A stretch of 26,674 nt of DNA from Collinsella sp. (GCA_019425045.1 JAHYYI010000027.1:1-26674), one strand, 5' to 3'; numbered from the stretch's first letter, positions 1 to 8,038 are shown. Notes: generated from the letters alone by a model not told the origin. Made by a program: numbers and translations.

Positions 1-53
1 GTCATGCGGACTCCAAACCGGACCTGATGGTCCAACTTTTTGTCCGCAGCCCC
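1..53. repeat. Terminal 53-bp dispersed repeat, left copy (inverted relative to the right end)
   Basis: These bases equal the reverse complement of 26620-26672 with no mismatch; identity stops at base 54. The unit contains a hairpin: outer arms TGCGGAC (5-11) and GTCCGCA (42-48), inner arms GGACC (20-24) and GGTCC (29-33) around TGAT, separated by an 8 x 8 internal loop. It lies 16 bases beyond the stop codon of the LysR gene, so it may serve as that gene's terminator, although no clear T-run follows. The repeat may continue outside the window. Confidence 0.85.
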
Positions 54-69
54 CCCCGCGCCAAATGAG

Positions 70-948
70 CTAGGTGAGAAGCTGGGCCATGGCGTTGACG
101 AATTTTTGGACTTGGAGGGTGGGCTCGAGCGGGTAGTGCAAGAAGACCGGCACCTCGCGGCCGCATAGGAACGGCACGCCCACAAAGGCCGGATGCACGC
201 CCGACCACGCTCCGCAGGTGAGCACCGCATCGCCCTTTTCCTCCGCCTCGTTAAAGAGCACAAAGTCGAAGCTATCCACGTCGATCACGTCCACGCCGCC
301 GTCGGCCAAAAGATCGATACGCAGGCTGTCCATGGCGTCGTTGCCGTGGCGAAGCACGCGAAGGCGCATGCCCTCCAGGTCGGCGACCGTGATGCGCGTC
401 TTGCGCGCAAGCGGGCTCGTGCGCGGCACATCAATATAAAACGGTACGTTGACGATAAGGAGCTTTTGGCAGGCGTCGCCCCAGCGCGGGGTCGAAAAAC
501 TCGACTGCACCACATCCACTTCGCGACCAAGACTGCGCATGACGGCCTCGCGCTCATCGTAGAGGTCACTCACCGGCACAATCTCAAAGCGCAGCGACGG
601 CTCCAACTCGTGCACACTCGGCCACATCGACAGCGTCTGGCGCCCCGGGCACATCATCGACACGCCCAGGCGCACGGCGCCGCCATCGCCCGCCGCGCGT
701 CGGGCGCGGCGCAACGCATCCTCGGACTGGCGCATGATCGAGCGCGCATCGTTCACCAGCAGTGCACCCGCCGGCGTCACCTTGACGCCCGAGTGTGAGC
801 GCTCGAACAACGTGATGCCAAACTCGGCCTCGAATCCCGACACCTGTTTGACGAGCGCTGGGGTCGACACGCGCAGTTTTGCCGCGGCGCGCGAGAAGCT
901 TCCCAGCTCCGCGGCGGCCGTTATGGCCTCGAGTCGTCGATCGTACAC
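70..948 (-). CDS. LysR-family transcriptional regulator
   Basis: This is a predicted DNA-binding regulator of about 292 residues, the usual LysR length. The N-terminal winged helix-turn-helix is clear: LEAITAAAELGSFSRAAAKL is followed by the recognition segment STPALVKQVSGFEAEFG and the LFERSHSGVKVTPAG motif. The rest fits a periplasmic-binding-protein-like effector domain. I chose the GTG at 948 (protein beginning VYDRRLEAI) because a CGGGAG ribosome site lies six bases upstream. A longer frame opening with GTG at 1014 exists, but its extra 22 residues do not look like LysR sequence. The gene diverges from the SDR-MFS-oxidoreductase operon, the classical arrangement for a LysR activator of its neighbours. 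The inducer is unknown. Confidence 0.9.
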   Translation of the reverse strand: MYDRRLEAITAAAELGSFSRAAAKLRVSTPALVKQVSGFEAEFGITLFERSHSGVKVTPAGALLVNDARSIMRQSEDALRRARRAAGDGGAVRLGVSMMCPGRQTLSMWPSVHELEPSLRFEIVPVSDLYDEREAVMRSLGREVDVVQSSFSTPRWGDACQKLLIVNVPFYIDVPRTSPLARKTRITVADLEGMRLRVLRHGNDAMDSLRIDLLADGGVDVIDVDSFDFVLFNEAEEKGDAVLTCGAWSGVHPAFVGVPFLCGREVPVFLHYPLEPTLQVQKFVNAMAQLLT

Positions 949-1047
949 GTCAATCTCCCGTTTCCAGACGTATGGCCGTGCGCCGCCGAGGGGGGAGGTG
1001 TTTTGGCAGGTCACACACTCAATAAGGGCTACTCGTCTTGCGAACTA

Positions 1048-1062
1048 TAAACCGTAGGTTTA
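1048..1062. promoter_or_regulatory. Candidate LysR operator (perfect palindrome)
   Basis: TAAACC-GTA-GGTTTA is a perfect 6-3-6 palindrome in the intergenic region between the LysR gene and the SDR operon. Its centre (1055) is about 65 bases before the start site implied by the promoter proposed at 1085-1113, the usual place of the LysR recognition site on an activated promoter. Binding is inferred. Confidence 0.5.
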
Positions 1063-1084
1063 CGCCATTCTAACAAATATGCAA

Positions 1085-1113
1085 TTCACCTGCGCAAATG
1101 CAAATCATACGAT
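1085..1113 (+). promoter_or_regulatory. Candidate promoter of the SDR-MFS-oxidoreductase operon
   Basis: TTCACC (1085-1090) and TACGAT (1108-1113) resemble -35 and -10 boxes and are 17 bases apart. Both are weak matches, as expected for an activator-dependent promoter. The transcript would start near 1120, leaving a leader of about 60 bases before the ATG at 1183. Confidence 0.35.
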
Positions 1114-1182
1114 AACCAGCGAAAACCACGTGGGTCGATTAATGGGAGCGGCCCACAGGGAGGCACAAGAAGGGAAGTTCCT

Positions 1183-2064
1183 ATGAGCAACTGGCTTAAG
1201 CTCGAGGGCGATGTCTGCGCTGTGACCGGCGCGCTCGGCGGCATGGGCGTCGAGATCTGCCGCGAGTTCGCCCGCAACGGCGCCAACGTTGTCCTGCTCG
1301 ACCTGGACGAGGAGAAGGTCAAGGCCACAGCTGCCGACCTCGCCGCCGAGTTTGGCATCCACGCCGAGGGCTACAAGATGAACGCCACCGACGAGGCCGA
1401 GGTTCAGGCCGCTGTCGATGCCGCCATCGCCGACTTCGGCCGCGTCGACGTCCTCGTCAACACTGCCGGCATCCTGCGCTTCGCAGCCATGGAAGACCTG
1501 CCGCTGAGTGACTGGAACGAGGTCCTCAACGTCAATCTCACCGGCTACTTCATCACCTCGCAGCGCTTTGGTCGCGAGATGATCAAGGCCGGCCAGGGTC
1601 GCCTGGTGCACATCTCGACCGTTGCCAGCCACTCCCCCGAGACGTTCTCGGGCGTGTACAGCTCCACCAAGGCGGGCGTCAACATGATGTCCAAGATGCT
1701 GGCTGCCGAGTGGGGCCCCTACGGCGTGCGCTCCAATTGCGTCGAGCCCTGCTTTGTTAAGACCCCCATGTCGGCGAGCTTTTACGCCGACCCCGAGGTC
1801 GAGAAGAGCCGCAGCCGCCTGATCGCCACGCGCCGCATCGGCGAGGTCAGCGATATCGCCAACGCCGTCATGTTCCTGGCGTCCAAGCGCTCGGACTTTA
1901 CCACCGGCGACGCCATCAAGGTCGATGGCGGCTTCTCCAATATGATGGGCGACCTCACCGCCAAGCCCGGCGGCCGCCGAGCCTTTGCCGACAACTACCT
2001 CAAGAACAAGGGTGTCGAGCTTTGGTCTGACGAGTCCGGCGTCGCAAAGCCGACCGACCAGTAA
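1183..2064 (+). CDS. Short-chain dehydrogenase/reductase (SDR), NAD-preferring
   Basis: A 293-residue classical SDR oxidoreductase. The cofactor loop TGALGGMG is at residues 15-22. Asp40 ends the second beta strand (VVLLD), which in this family favours NAD(H) over NADP(H). NTAG (93-96) replaces the common NNAG. The catalytic Ser145, Tyr159 and Lys163 lie in HISTVASHS and YSSTKAG. The tail beyond about residue 255 is longer than in a minimal SDR. GGGAAG precedes the ATG by about eight bases. It is the first gene of an operon with an OFA-type transporter and a Gfo/Idh/MocA enzyme, so it probably oxidises or reduces a hydroxyl of an imported polyol, sugar acid or similar compound. The substrate cannot be read from the sequence. 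Confidence 0.88.
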   Translation: MSNWLKLEGDVCAVTGALGGMGVEICREFARNGANVVLLDLDEEKVKATAADLAAEFGIHAEGYKMNATDEAEVQAAVDAAIADFGRVDVLVNTAGILRFAAMEDLPLSDWNEVLNVNLTGYFITSQRFGREMIKAGQGRLVHISTVASHSPETFSGVYSSTKAGVNMMSKMLAAEWGPYGVRSNCVEPCFVKTPMSASFYADPEVEKSRSRLIATRRIGEVSDIANAVMFLASKRSDFTTGDAIKVDGGFSNMMGDLTAKPGGRRAFADNYLKNKGVELWSDESGVAKPTDQ

Positions 2065-2130
2065 ACCAGCCTGACAGGGAGGCCCCGCGGACGTGTCCGC
2101 CCCTCCCCCGCATCGATTAGAAAGAGTCCA

Positions 2131-3387
2131 ATGGCTTTTACCAACTCCAACAAGGGTCGCACCGTCGTGCTTTCCGCCGCGTGCGTCACCATGTTCTTCA
2201 TCAGCTCCATCGCGCTGTATTCCGTTGTGAGCAAGAACCTGCTCGCCGTCTATCCCGAGTGGTCCAGCGCTCTTACCTGGGCTTTCCCGGTCTTTCAGAC
2301 CATCATGGCCGTGACGGGTATCTTCGCCGGTCGCATCTCCGATAAGATCGGCCCCCGCAACGTCGTGATCGCCGCCGCCGTGTGCTACGGCCTGGGCTGG
2401 TTCATGTCCGGCACCGTCACCGAGCCGTGGCAGTTCTACCTGTGGTTCTCGCTCGTCGCCGCCATCGGCAACGGCCTGGGCTACAACCCGGCGCTCACCA
2501 CCGGTCAAAAGTGGTTCATCGACAAGAAGGGCCTTGCCTCCGGCATCACCCTGGCCGCTTCGACCGCCGGCCCCGCCGTGCTGTCCCCGGTGCTCGCCTC
2601 GCTGCTCATCCCAAGCCTGGGAATCTTTGGCGCCCTCAAGGCACTCGGCGTCATCTTCTTTGTGACGATCGCCGCCTCCGCCCTGTTCCTGAAGGCCCCC
2701 GAGGCCGGCTGGCTGCCCGAGGGCTTCGAGGCCCCCAAGGGCGGCGCACATGCCGGCACCTTCGGCGACCTCACCCCGGGCGAGATGGTCAAGACCCCGC
2801 GCTTCTGGGTCCTCATCGTCACCTTCGCCTTTGCCGCCACCGCGGGTACCCTGCTCGTGGGCAAGGTTGCCTCCATCGCCGCCGTCCAGCTCTTCGCCGA
2901 CCCCACGAGCGCCGCAGCCGTCGCCCTCGGCGGTGTGGTGGTCTCCGTCAACACCTGCGCCAACCTGGTTGGCCGCCTGTCCTTTGGTCAGATCATCGAC
3001 AAGCTCGGCGCCTATAAGTCGCTGCTCATCAGCCTTGTCGTCACCATCGTCGCCCTCGTCATCATGTCGATGAGCTTTACGCAGAGCATGTTCTTTGTGG
3101 CGCTCGCCCTGCTCGGCTTTAGCTTTGGCGCCCTGCTCGTCATCTACCCGCCGCTCACCGGTGGCGCCTTTGGCACCAGCAACATCGGCGTCAACTACGG
3201 CATCATGTTCTTGGGCTACGCCGCTTCTACTTGGATCAGCCAGCCCATTACCGCCGTGCTGTATCACGCCGAGGCCGGCAGCGCCGCCTACCAGCAGTCC
3301 TTCTACGGCGCCATCGTGATCGCCGCCATCGCCGTCGTGCTCACCGTCTACATGATGGTCTCCGACAGCAAGAAGAAGTCCGCCTAG
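2131..3387 (+). CDS. MFS transporter, OFA (oxalate/formate antiporter)-like
   Basis: A 418-residue integral membrane protein with about twelve hydrophobic segments, as expected for the major facilitator superfamily. The cytoplasmic loop after helix 2 reads GRISDKIGPRNV (about residues 66-77), the MFS signature, and GYNPALTTGQKWFIDKKGLASG (from about 115; quoted in parts: GYNPALTTGQ, KWFIDKKGLASG) resembles the OFA branch. A hydrophilic central loop (about 190-215, rich in Pro, Glu and Gly) divides the halves. The C-terminus is short and lysine-rich. The gene follows the SDR by 66 bases on the same strand and precedes the oxidoreductase, so it most likely imports their substrate or exchanges it for the product. 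OFA members usually carry organic anions; the substrate is not identifiable here. Confidence 0.87.
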   Translation: MAFTNSNKGRTVVLSAACVTMFFISSIALYSVVSKNLLAVYPEWSSALTWAFPVFQTIMAVTGIFAGRISDKIGPRNVVIAAAVCYGLGWFMSGTVTEPWQFYLWFSLVAAIGNGLGYNPALTTGQKWFIDKKGLASGITLAASTAGPAVLSPVLASLLIPSLGIFGALKALGVIFFVTIAASALFLKAPEAGWLPEGFEAPKGGAHAGTFGDLTPGEMVKTPRFWVLIVTFAFAATAGTLLVGKVASIAAVQLFADPTSAAAVALGGVVVSVNTCANLVGRLSFGQIIDKLGAYKSLLISLVVTIVALVIMSMSFTQSMFFVALALLGFSFGALLVIYPPLTGGAFGTSNIGVNYGIMFLGYAASTWISQPITAVLYHAEAGSAAYQQSFYGAIVIAAIAVVLTVYMMVSDSKKKSA

Positions 3388-3395
3388 TTTTACCG

Positions 3396-3426
3396 ATGCG
3401 ACAAAGGGACAGACCCTTTGTCGCAT
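3396..3426. repeat. Dispersed hairpin element, copy 1 (core ACAAAGGGACAG)
   Basis: A 13-bp perfect stem, ATGCGACAAAGGG (3396-3408) against CCCTTTGTCGCAT (3414-3426), encloses ACAGA. No T-run follows on either strand, so it is not a standard intrinsic terminator. It lies inside the presumed operon, between the transporter and the oxidoreductase, where it could stabilise or process the message. The same core recurs at 15503-15540 and 17994-18024 with other flanking stem bases. Confidence 0.8.
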
Positions 3427-3456
3427 TCCACCGGTCACCAGTATTAAGGAGTCGAA

Positions 3457-4497
3457 ATGTCTGAGCTCAACCCCGTCCGCATCGCCGTCATCGGCGCCGG
3501 CGCCATGGGCCGCAACCACATCCGCTTTGTCACCGAGGAGCCCGAGGCCGAGCTCGTCGCCATCGCCGACGCCTTTGAGGGCGCCCGCGCCACGGCCGAG
3601 GCCGCCGGCGTGCCGTTCTTCACCGATCCCGCCCAGATGATGGACGAGATCAAGCCCGAGGCCGTCATCATCGCCACCCCCAACGACCTGCACCTGGGCG
3701 TTGCCCGCGAGGCCATCAAGCGCAACATCGTGCCGTTGGTCGAAAAACCGATCTCCAACGATCTCGAGGATGCCCAGGCCTTCGCCGCCGAGGCCGAGAC
3801 CGCCGGCGTGCCCGTGCTCGTGGGTCAGCACCGTCGCCACAACCCCTTCGTCAACAAGGCCAAGGAGATCATCGAGTCTGGCGAGCTGGGCAAGCTCACC
3901 GTGTCGAGCTTCCACTACATGATCTACAAGAACGACGAGTACTTCGATGTCGAGTGGCGCCGCAAAAAGGGTGCCGGCCCGATCCTGGTCAACCTGGTTC
4001 ACGACGTCGACCTGCTCCGCTACCTGCTGGGCGAGCCCGTCGCCGTCCAGGGCATGCAGTCCAGCGCCGCCCGCGGCTTTGAGACCGAGGACTCCGCCGT
4101 GGTCAACGTTCGCTTTGCCGACGGAGCGCTCGCGAGCATGACCATCTCCGACGCCACCGCCAGCCCCTGGAACTGGGAGGCGACCGCCCGCGAGGATCCG
4201 CAGTACCGCCCCTTCGACGCCGACGCCTACTTCATCGGCGGCACCAAAGGCGCCCTGTCGCTGCCCCGCCTGCACCAGTTCTCCTACGACGGCGCCTCCA
4301 ACTGGCACAAGCCGCTGCAGATGGAGATTCCGGCCGTCGACCCGGCACTGCCGCACAAGATGCAGCTCAAGCACTTTGTGAAGGTTGTCCGCCGCGAGGT
4401 CGAACCCGTCGTGACCCCCGCCGACAACGTCAAGACGCTCACGCTGCTTAACGCCATCAAGGAGGCCGCCGAGACCGGTCAGCTCGTCGAGCTGTAA
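3457..4497 (+). CDS. Gfo/Idh/MocA-family oxidoreductase
   Basis: A 346-residue NAD(P)-dependent dehydrogenase. The N-terminal Rossmann fold shows VIGAGAMGRNH (11-21). The family motif EKPIS (96-100) carries the conserved Lys97, and NLVHDVDLLRYLLG near residue 180 supplies the His/Asp of the active-site helix. The second half is the usual beta-sheet substrate domain. AAGGAG precedes the ATG at good distance (AAGGAGTCGAA). Relatives oxidise inositols, sugars, sugar acids or amino-sugar derivatives. Since it shares an operon with an SDR and a transporter, I infer two successive redox or epimerising steps on one imported compound. Nothing in the sequence fixes the substrate. Confidence 0.9.
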   Translation: MSELNPVRIAVIGAGAMGRNHIRFVTEEPEAELVAIADAFEGARATAEAAGVPFFTDPAQMMDEIKPEAVIIATPNDLHLGVAREAIKRNIVPLVEKPISNDLEDAQAFAAEAETAGVPVLVGQHRRHNPFVNKAKEIIESGELGKLTVSSFHYMIYKNDEYFDVEWRRKKGAGPILVNLVHDVDLLRYLLGEPVAVQGMQSSAARGFETEDSAVVNVRFADGALASMTISDATASPWNWEATAREDPQYRPFDADAYFIGGTKGALSLPRLHQFSYDGASNWHKPLQMEIPAVDPALPHKMQLKHFVKVVRREVEPVVTPADNVKTLTLLNAIKEAAETGQLVEL

Positions 4498-4572
4498 TGC
4501 CTTAAGAGCGGCCGCGGCAGAAACCCCATGCCGAGTCCCTCGGTCCGCCACAAATAAGCCCCTCTTCTTTGC

Positions 4573-4606
4573 CCCACGAGCAGCCTCCTGCCCGCGGGGC
4601 TTTTCT
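4573..4606 (+). terminator. Intrinsic terminator of the SDR-MFS-oxidoreductase operon
   Basis: Arms 4573-4585 and 4590-4602 pair through GCCCC/GGGGC and GCAG/CTGC with two internal mismatches and a four-base loop. TTTTCTTT follows. It lies about 75 bases after the oxidoreductase stop and before tex. Confidence 0.75.
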
Positions 4607-4683
4607 TTGCAGCCGCGGCGCGCGGGCGGGTGGTAGACTGGGTGGCTCATGCACCTGTAACGTACTCACAGACAGGAATTCCC

Positions 4684-6831
4684 ATGGATCTTATCGCCCA
4701 GCTCGCCCGCGAGCTCAACCTTAAGGCCGCCAACATCGAGGCGGCCGTCAAGCTCATCGACGAGGGCAACACCATCCCCTTTATCTCGCGCTACCGCAAG
4801 GAAGCAACGGGCGGCATGGACGACGTCGCCCTGCGCGCACTCGACGAGCGCCTGTCTTACCTGCGCAATCTTGAACAGCGCAAAGAGGACGTCATCCTGC
4901 TCATCGACGCCCAGGGCAAGCTCACGCCCGAGCTCGAGGCGCAGATTCGCGAGGCCACGCAGCTCCAGCGTGTCGAGGACCTCTATAAGCCCTACCGCAA
5001 AAAGCGCATGACTCGCGCGCAGAAGGCCCGCGAGGCCGGCCTGGAGCCGCTCGCCAACATGATCATCATGCAGGCCTCGGCCAAGGGCAGCGCACTCGAC
5101 GCCGCCGCGGCATACGTCAACGAGGAGGCCGGCTTCGACACGCCCGAAAAGGCGCTCGCCGGCGCGGCGGACATCGTGGCCGAGACGGTGGCCGAAGACC
5201 CCGAGAACGTCGCCGACCTACGCGCCTTTACGCAAAACACCGCCGACATCGTCGTCGAGGCCACCGACCCCGCCGAGAAGACCCCCTACGAGCCGTACTA
5301 CAGCTATGATGAGCCGCTGCGCCGTATCCCCAACCACCGCGTGCTGGCGATCGACCGCGGCGAGCGCGAGGGCAAGCTCCGCGTGCGCGTGAACGTCGAC
5401 GGTGCTGCCGCCACGGCACGCCTCGGCAGCCGTTGGCCCCGACGCCAGGGCGTCTTTGCGCCCGTCTTTGACGCCGCCATCGCCGATGGCTACAAACGCC
5501 TCATGGCCCCCTCGCTGGAGCGCGAGGCCCGCGCCAAGCTCACCGTACGCGCTCAGACCGAGGCCATCAACGTCTTTGCCAAGAATCTTGAGGGCCTGCT
5601 CTCGGCGCGCCCCGTGCGCGGCGCCCGCGTGCTCGCGCTCGATCCGGGCTACCGCACCGGCTGCAAGGTCGCCGTCATGGACGAGACCGGCAAGCTGCTC
5701 GACCACGGCGTGGTCTACCCCACCAAACCGCGCCACGACGTCGCCGGCACTAAGCGCGAGCTCGCCCGCCTCATCAAGAAAGACGGCGTCAACACCATCG
5801 TCATCGGCAACGGCACCGCCAGCCGCGAGACCGAGGAAGTCGTCTCGGAGTTCATTGCCGAGCAGGCACCCACCCTTCGCTACACCATCGTCAACGAGGC
5901 CGGCGCATCGGTGTACTCGGCTTCCGAGCTCGCCAGCCAGGAGTATCCCGACTTGGACGTCACCGTGCGTGGCGCCATGAGCCTGGGCCGCCGCCTGCAA
6001 GACCCGCTGGCAGAGCTCGTCAAGATTCCGCCCCAGTCCATCGGCGTTGGCCAGTACCAGCACGACCTTGACCAGGCCGAGCTCTCGCGCACCCTGGGCC
6101 ACGTGGTGGAGGACGTCGTCAACCGCGTGGGCGTCGACGTCAACACCGCGAGCGCGAGCCTGCTGGGATACGTATCGGGCATTACGCCGAGCGTGGCCAA
6201 GAACATCGTGGCCTACCGCGAGGAAAACGGCGCCTTTACGGATCGCCGCCAGCTTAAGTGTGTCCCCAAGCTGGGCCCCAAGGCATATCTCAACGCTGCA
6301 GGCTTTTTGCGCATCAGCGGCGGCAAGAACCCGCTCGACGCGACAAGCGTCCACCCCGAGAGCTACGAGGTGGCCACGGCCGTCCTGGAGCGTGCCGGCG
6401 TTGCGGCAAGCGAGCTCAGCGGCGGCGGCGTGCCCGACATCGAGCGCCGTCTGGGCAGCATCTCGGCGCTGGCAAGCGACCTGGACTGCGGTACCCTGAC
6501 GCTCATCGACATTGTCAACGAGCTCAAGAAGCCCGGCCGCGACCCGCGCGACGACGCGCCCGAGGTGGTCTTTAGCCGCTCGGCGCTTTCCATCGAAGAC
6601 CTGGAGCCCGGCATGGAACTCAAGGGCACGGTGCGCAACGTCGTCGACTTTGGCGCCTTCGTCGACGTGGGCGTGCACCAAGACGGCCTCGTGCACATCT
6701 CCAAGCTGGCCAACCGCTTCGTCAAGCACCCGAGCGACGTGGTGCGCGTCGGCGATACGGTCAAGGTGTGGGTCGAGAAGGTCGATCGCGACCGCAAAAA
6801 GATTTCGCTCACTATGGTGCAGGGGAAGTAA
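4684..6831 (+). CDS. tex: Tex-family RNA-binding transcription accessory protein
   Basis: A 715-residue cytoplasmic nucleic-acid-binding protein. The order of parts is that of Tex: an N-terminal helical region with the family signature TIPFISRYRKEATGGMDD (about 29-46), a YqgF/RuvC-like domain (VLALDPGYRTGCKVAVMDE, about 317-335), a helix-hairpin-helix region (VGVDVNTASASLLGYVSGI, later LKCVPKLGPKAYLNAAGF), and a C-terminal S1 domain (GMELKGTVRNVVDFGAFVDV to KKISLTM). I chose the ATG at 4684 because ACAGGAA precedes it and Tex proteins begin with this segment; the frame opens 54 bases earlier. Tex homologues bind RNA and affect transcription and gene expression broadly. The gene appears to stand alone, with a terminator before it and a long repeat-filled gap after it. 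Confidence 0.95.
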   Translation: MDLIAQLARELNLKAANIEAAVKLIDEGNTIPFISRYRKEATGGMDDVALRALDERLSYLRNLEQRKEDVILLIDAQGKLTPELEAQIREATQLQRVEDLYKPYRKKRMTRAQKAREAGLEPLANMIIMQASAKGSALDAAAAYVNEEAGFDTPEKALAGAADIVAETVAEDPENVADLRAFTQNTADIVVEATDPAEKTPYEPYYSYDEPLRRIPNHRVLAIDRGEREGKLRVRVNVDGAAATARLGSRWPRRQGVFAPVFDAAIADGYKRLMAPSLEREARAKLTVRAQTEAINVFAKNLEGLLSARPVRGARVLALDPGYRTGCKVAVMDETGKLLDHGVVYPTKPRHDVAGTKRELARLIKKDGVNTIVIGNGTASRETEEVVSEFIAEQAPTLRYTIVNEAGASVYSASELASQEYPDLDVTVRGAMSLGRRLQDPLAELVKIPPQSIGVGQYQHDLDQAELSRTLGHVVEDVVNRVGVDVNTASASLLGYVSGITPSVAKNIVAYREENGAFTDRRQLKCVPKLGPKAYLNAAGFLRISGGKNPLDATSVHPESYEVATAVLERAGVAASELSGGGVPDIERRLGSISALASDLDCGTLTLIDIVNELKKPGRDPRDDAPEVVFSRSALSIEDLEPGMELKGTVRNVVDFGAFVDVGVHQDGLVHISKLANRFVKHPSDVVRVGDTVKVWVEKVDRDRKKISLTMVQGK

Positions 6832-6839
6832 CCGCCAAA

Positions 6840-7055
6840 GCAAAGGTACCCCCTCTCGCGATGTGCAAAATCGCGAGTATTCTGCAATTTCCGCCGCTCC
6901 AAACGCCCCTCAGAGGCAATAAAGTCAAAAACAGCCCCCGTTTTAGCGTCGTCAGAGCCAAAACGGGGGCTGTCCCATGCTTCGGTTAACTGGTAAAAGC
7001 CTTTACCTTGCTGAATACTCTCAATTTTGCACGTCGCAGGCGGGGGTACCTTTGC
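6840..7055. repeat. MITE-like element with 48-bp imperfect inverted ends
   Basis: Bases 6840-6887 match the reverse complement of 7008-7055 at 41 of 48 positions, including 14 identical bases at the outer end (GCAAAGGTACCCCC). The inner 120 bases hold the terminator hairpin at 6931-6973 and no credible gene. The whole is 216 bp, palindromic and non-coding, as a miniature inverted-repeat element would be. No clear target duplication is visible, so it could instead be two REP-like repeats facing each other. It fills most of the 6832-7056 gap between tex and the aldolase gene. Confidence 0.65.
6925..6973 (-). terminator. Intrinsic terminator reading leftward
   Basis: A perfect 14-bp stem, ACAGCCCCCGTTTT (6931-6944) with AAAACGGGGGCTGT (6960-6973), has a 15-base loop. 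On the minus strand the stem is followed by TTTTTGACTTT, so it would end transcription arriving from the aldolase gene. On the plus strand no T-run follows, but the stem may still protect the tex transcript. Confidence 0.65.
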
Positions 7056-7056
7056 C

Positions 7057-7232
7057 TACGGCAGGATATGGAAGCCGAGTGCTAACTTGCCGGCAAGCTC
7101 GTGTCGGCAGCCCCGGCCTTTTCTTTGCCTAGCGCGACCCTCGCGAAGCGCGTGAGCGATAGGGAAAGGAAAGGCCGGGGCGAACAACCCGCGGCGCAGC
7201 CAGTGTTCGCGTTACGGCAGGATATGGAAGCC
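7057..7232. repeat. 20-bp direct repeat duplicating the aldolase gene's 3' end
   Basis: TACGGCAGGATATGGAAGCC occurs at 7057-7076 and again at 7213-7232, where it encodes the last residues GFHILP of the aldolase and two bases of its stop codon. The outer copy also reads GFHILP and then TAG on the minus strand. Sequence upstream of the two copies differs. The 136 bases between them hold a large hairpin and no gene. This may be the scar of a tandem duplication or the footprint of an inserted palindromic element. Confidence 0.75.
7110..7181. repeat. Long hairpin downstream of the aldolase gene
   Basis: GCCCCGGCCTTTTCTTT (7110-7126) pairs with 7165-7181 over 17 bases with a single G-T wobble. The 38-base loop is itself partly self-complementary (GCGCG, TCGCGA). 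No T-run follows on either strand, so it is better described as a REP-like structure than an intrinsic terminator. Confidence 0.65.
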
Positions 7233-7916
7233 TAGCGAGGCGATATCCTTGGCAAAACCGCGCACGGTATCGAGCGAGACCTCGTACGGATCGCGACCGA
7301 TGTTCTTGCGCTTGGCCAGGATGCTGTTGGGCACCGTGATGATCTGGCAACCGCAGGCTTCGGCCTGGTAGATGTTGATGAGCTCGCGCGTGGACGCCCA
7401 CAGGACCTCGCAGTTTGGCTTGGCGGCGGCCTTCTTAACCGACTCCGTCATAAACGGAATGGGGTCAACGCCGGTATCGGCGATACGGCCGGCAAAGAGC
7501 GAGATGATAGACGGCGTCTCGGCGTCAACGGCCTCGACCATCTCATCGACCTGCTCGGGAGTAAAGATGGTGGTAACGTTGACCTTGATGCCGTCGGCGG
7601 AAAGCTTGCGCACCAGCTCGGCGGTGGACTCGCCCTTGGTGGTCACGCACGGAATCTTGACGTAGACGTTCTCGGCCCAGGTAGCGATCTCGCGGGCCTC
7701 GACCTCCATGGTCTCGACGTCGTCGGCAAAGACCTCAAACGACACGGACACATCGGTGATGTGAGCCAGGACCTCCTTGGCAAACGCGCGGTAATCCGTC
7801 ACGCCACCCTTTTTCATAAGGGACGGGTTGGTCGTGAAACCCTGAACGTTGCCGTTCTCGTACATGTCGAGCATGCCCTCGAGGTTTGCACCGTCAGCGA
7901 ACACCTTGATTGCCAT
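7212..7916 (-). CDS. Transaldolase / fructose-6-phosphate aldolase-like protein
   Basis: A 234-residue protein of the small transaldolase family (class I aldolases, cytoplasmic TIM barrels). It begins MAIKVFADGANLEGM, carries the signature GFTTNPSLMKKGG (26-38), and has the Schiff-base lysine at Lys87 in NVYVKIP. VNVTTIFTPEQ and SLFAGRIADTGVDP also fit the family. Enzymes of this size act either as transaldolases of the pentose phosphate pathway or as fructose-6-phosphate aldolases; the sequence alone does not decide. I chose the ATG at 7916 because AAAGGA lies upstream at usable distance and the family starts here; another ATG in frame lies 24 bases earlier. It is probably transcribed separately from the HAD gene 193 bases upstream. 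Confidence 0.9.
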   Translation of the reverse strand: MAIKVFADGANLEGMLDMYENGNVQGFTTNPSLMKKGGVTDYRAFAKEVLAHITDVSVSFEVFADDVETMEVEAREIATWAENVYVKIPCVTTKGESTAELVRKLSADGIKVNVTTIFTPEQVDEMVEAVDAETPSIISLFAGRIADTGVDPIPFMTESVKKAAAKPNCEVLWASTRELINIYQAEACGCQIITVPNSILAKRKNIGRDPYEVSLDTVRGFAKDIASLGFHILP

Positions 7917-7946
7917 CTGCCTGATTCCTTTCGTTAGCATACGGCC

Positions 7947-8038
7947 GATAAACTGCTAAACACTTTACCTATGTTTATCAAGGCGTGAGCTGCGGGTTTT
8001 TATCTTCTCGGCGAACGGTATAAACACCTCAGTGTTTG
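7947..8038. promoter_or_regulatory. Candidate operator region upstream of the aldolase gene
   Basis: The gap before the aldolase start holds repeated short motifs: GATAAAC (7947-7953) with its inverse GTTTATC (7973-7979), TAAACAC (7957-7963), and TAAACAC-CTCA-GTGTTT (8021-8037) containing a 6-bp inverted pair. Such clustered half-sites are typical of regulator binding regions. No regulator can be named, and the promoter boxes are not clear. Confidence 0.3.

Noticed and set aside
70..1014. LysR start at GTG 1014
   Set aside because: The first 22 residues do not fit the family, and the GTG at 948 has a clear CGGGAG site.
1105..4650. Antisense open frame of 1181 codons opposite the SDR-MFS-oxidoreductase operon
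   Set aside because: Its translation is rich in Gly, Asp, His and Val without recognisable domains, a normal mirror of GC-rich coding sequence. The opposite strand holds three clear enzymes with ribosome sites.
5218..6843. Antisense open frame of 541 codons opposite tex
   Set aside because: It is a shadow of tex, whose domains are all present on the plus strand. No family motif was seen in it.
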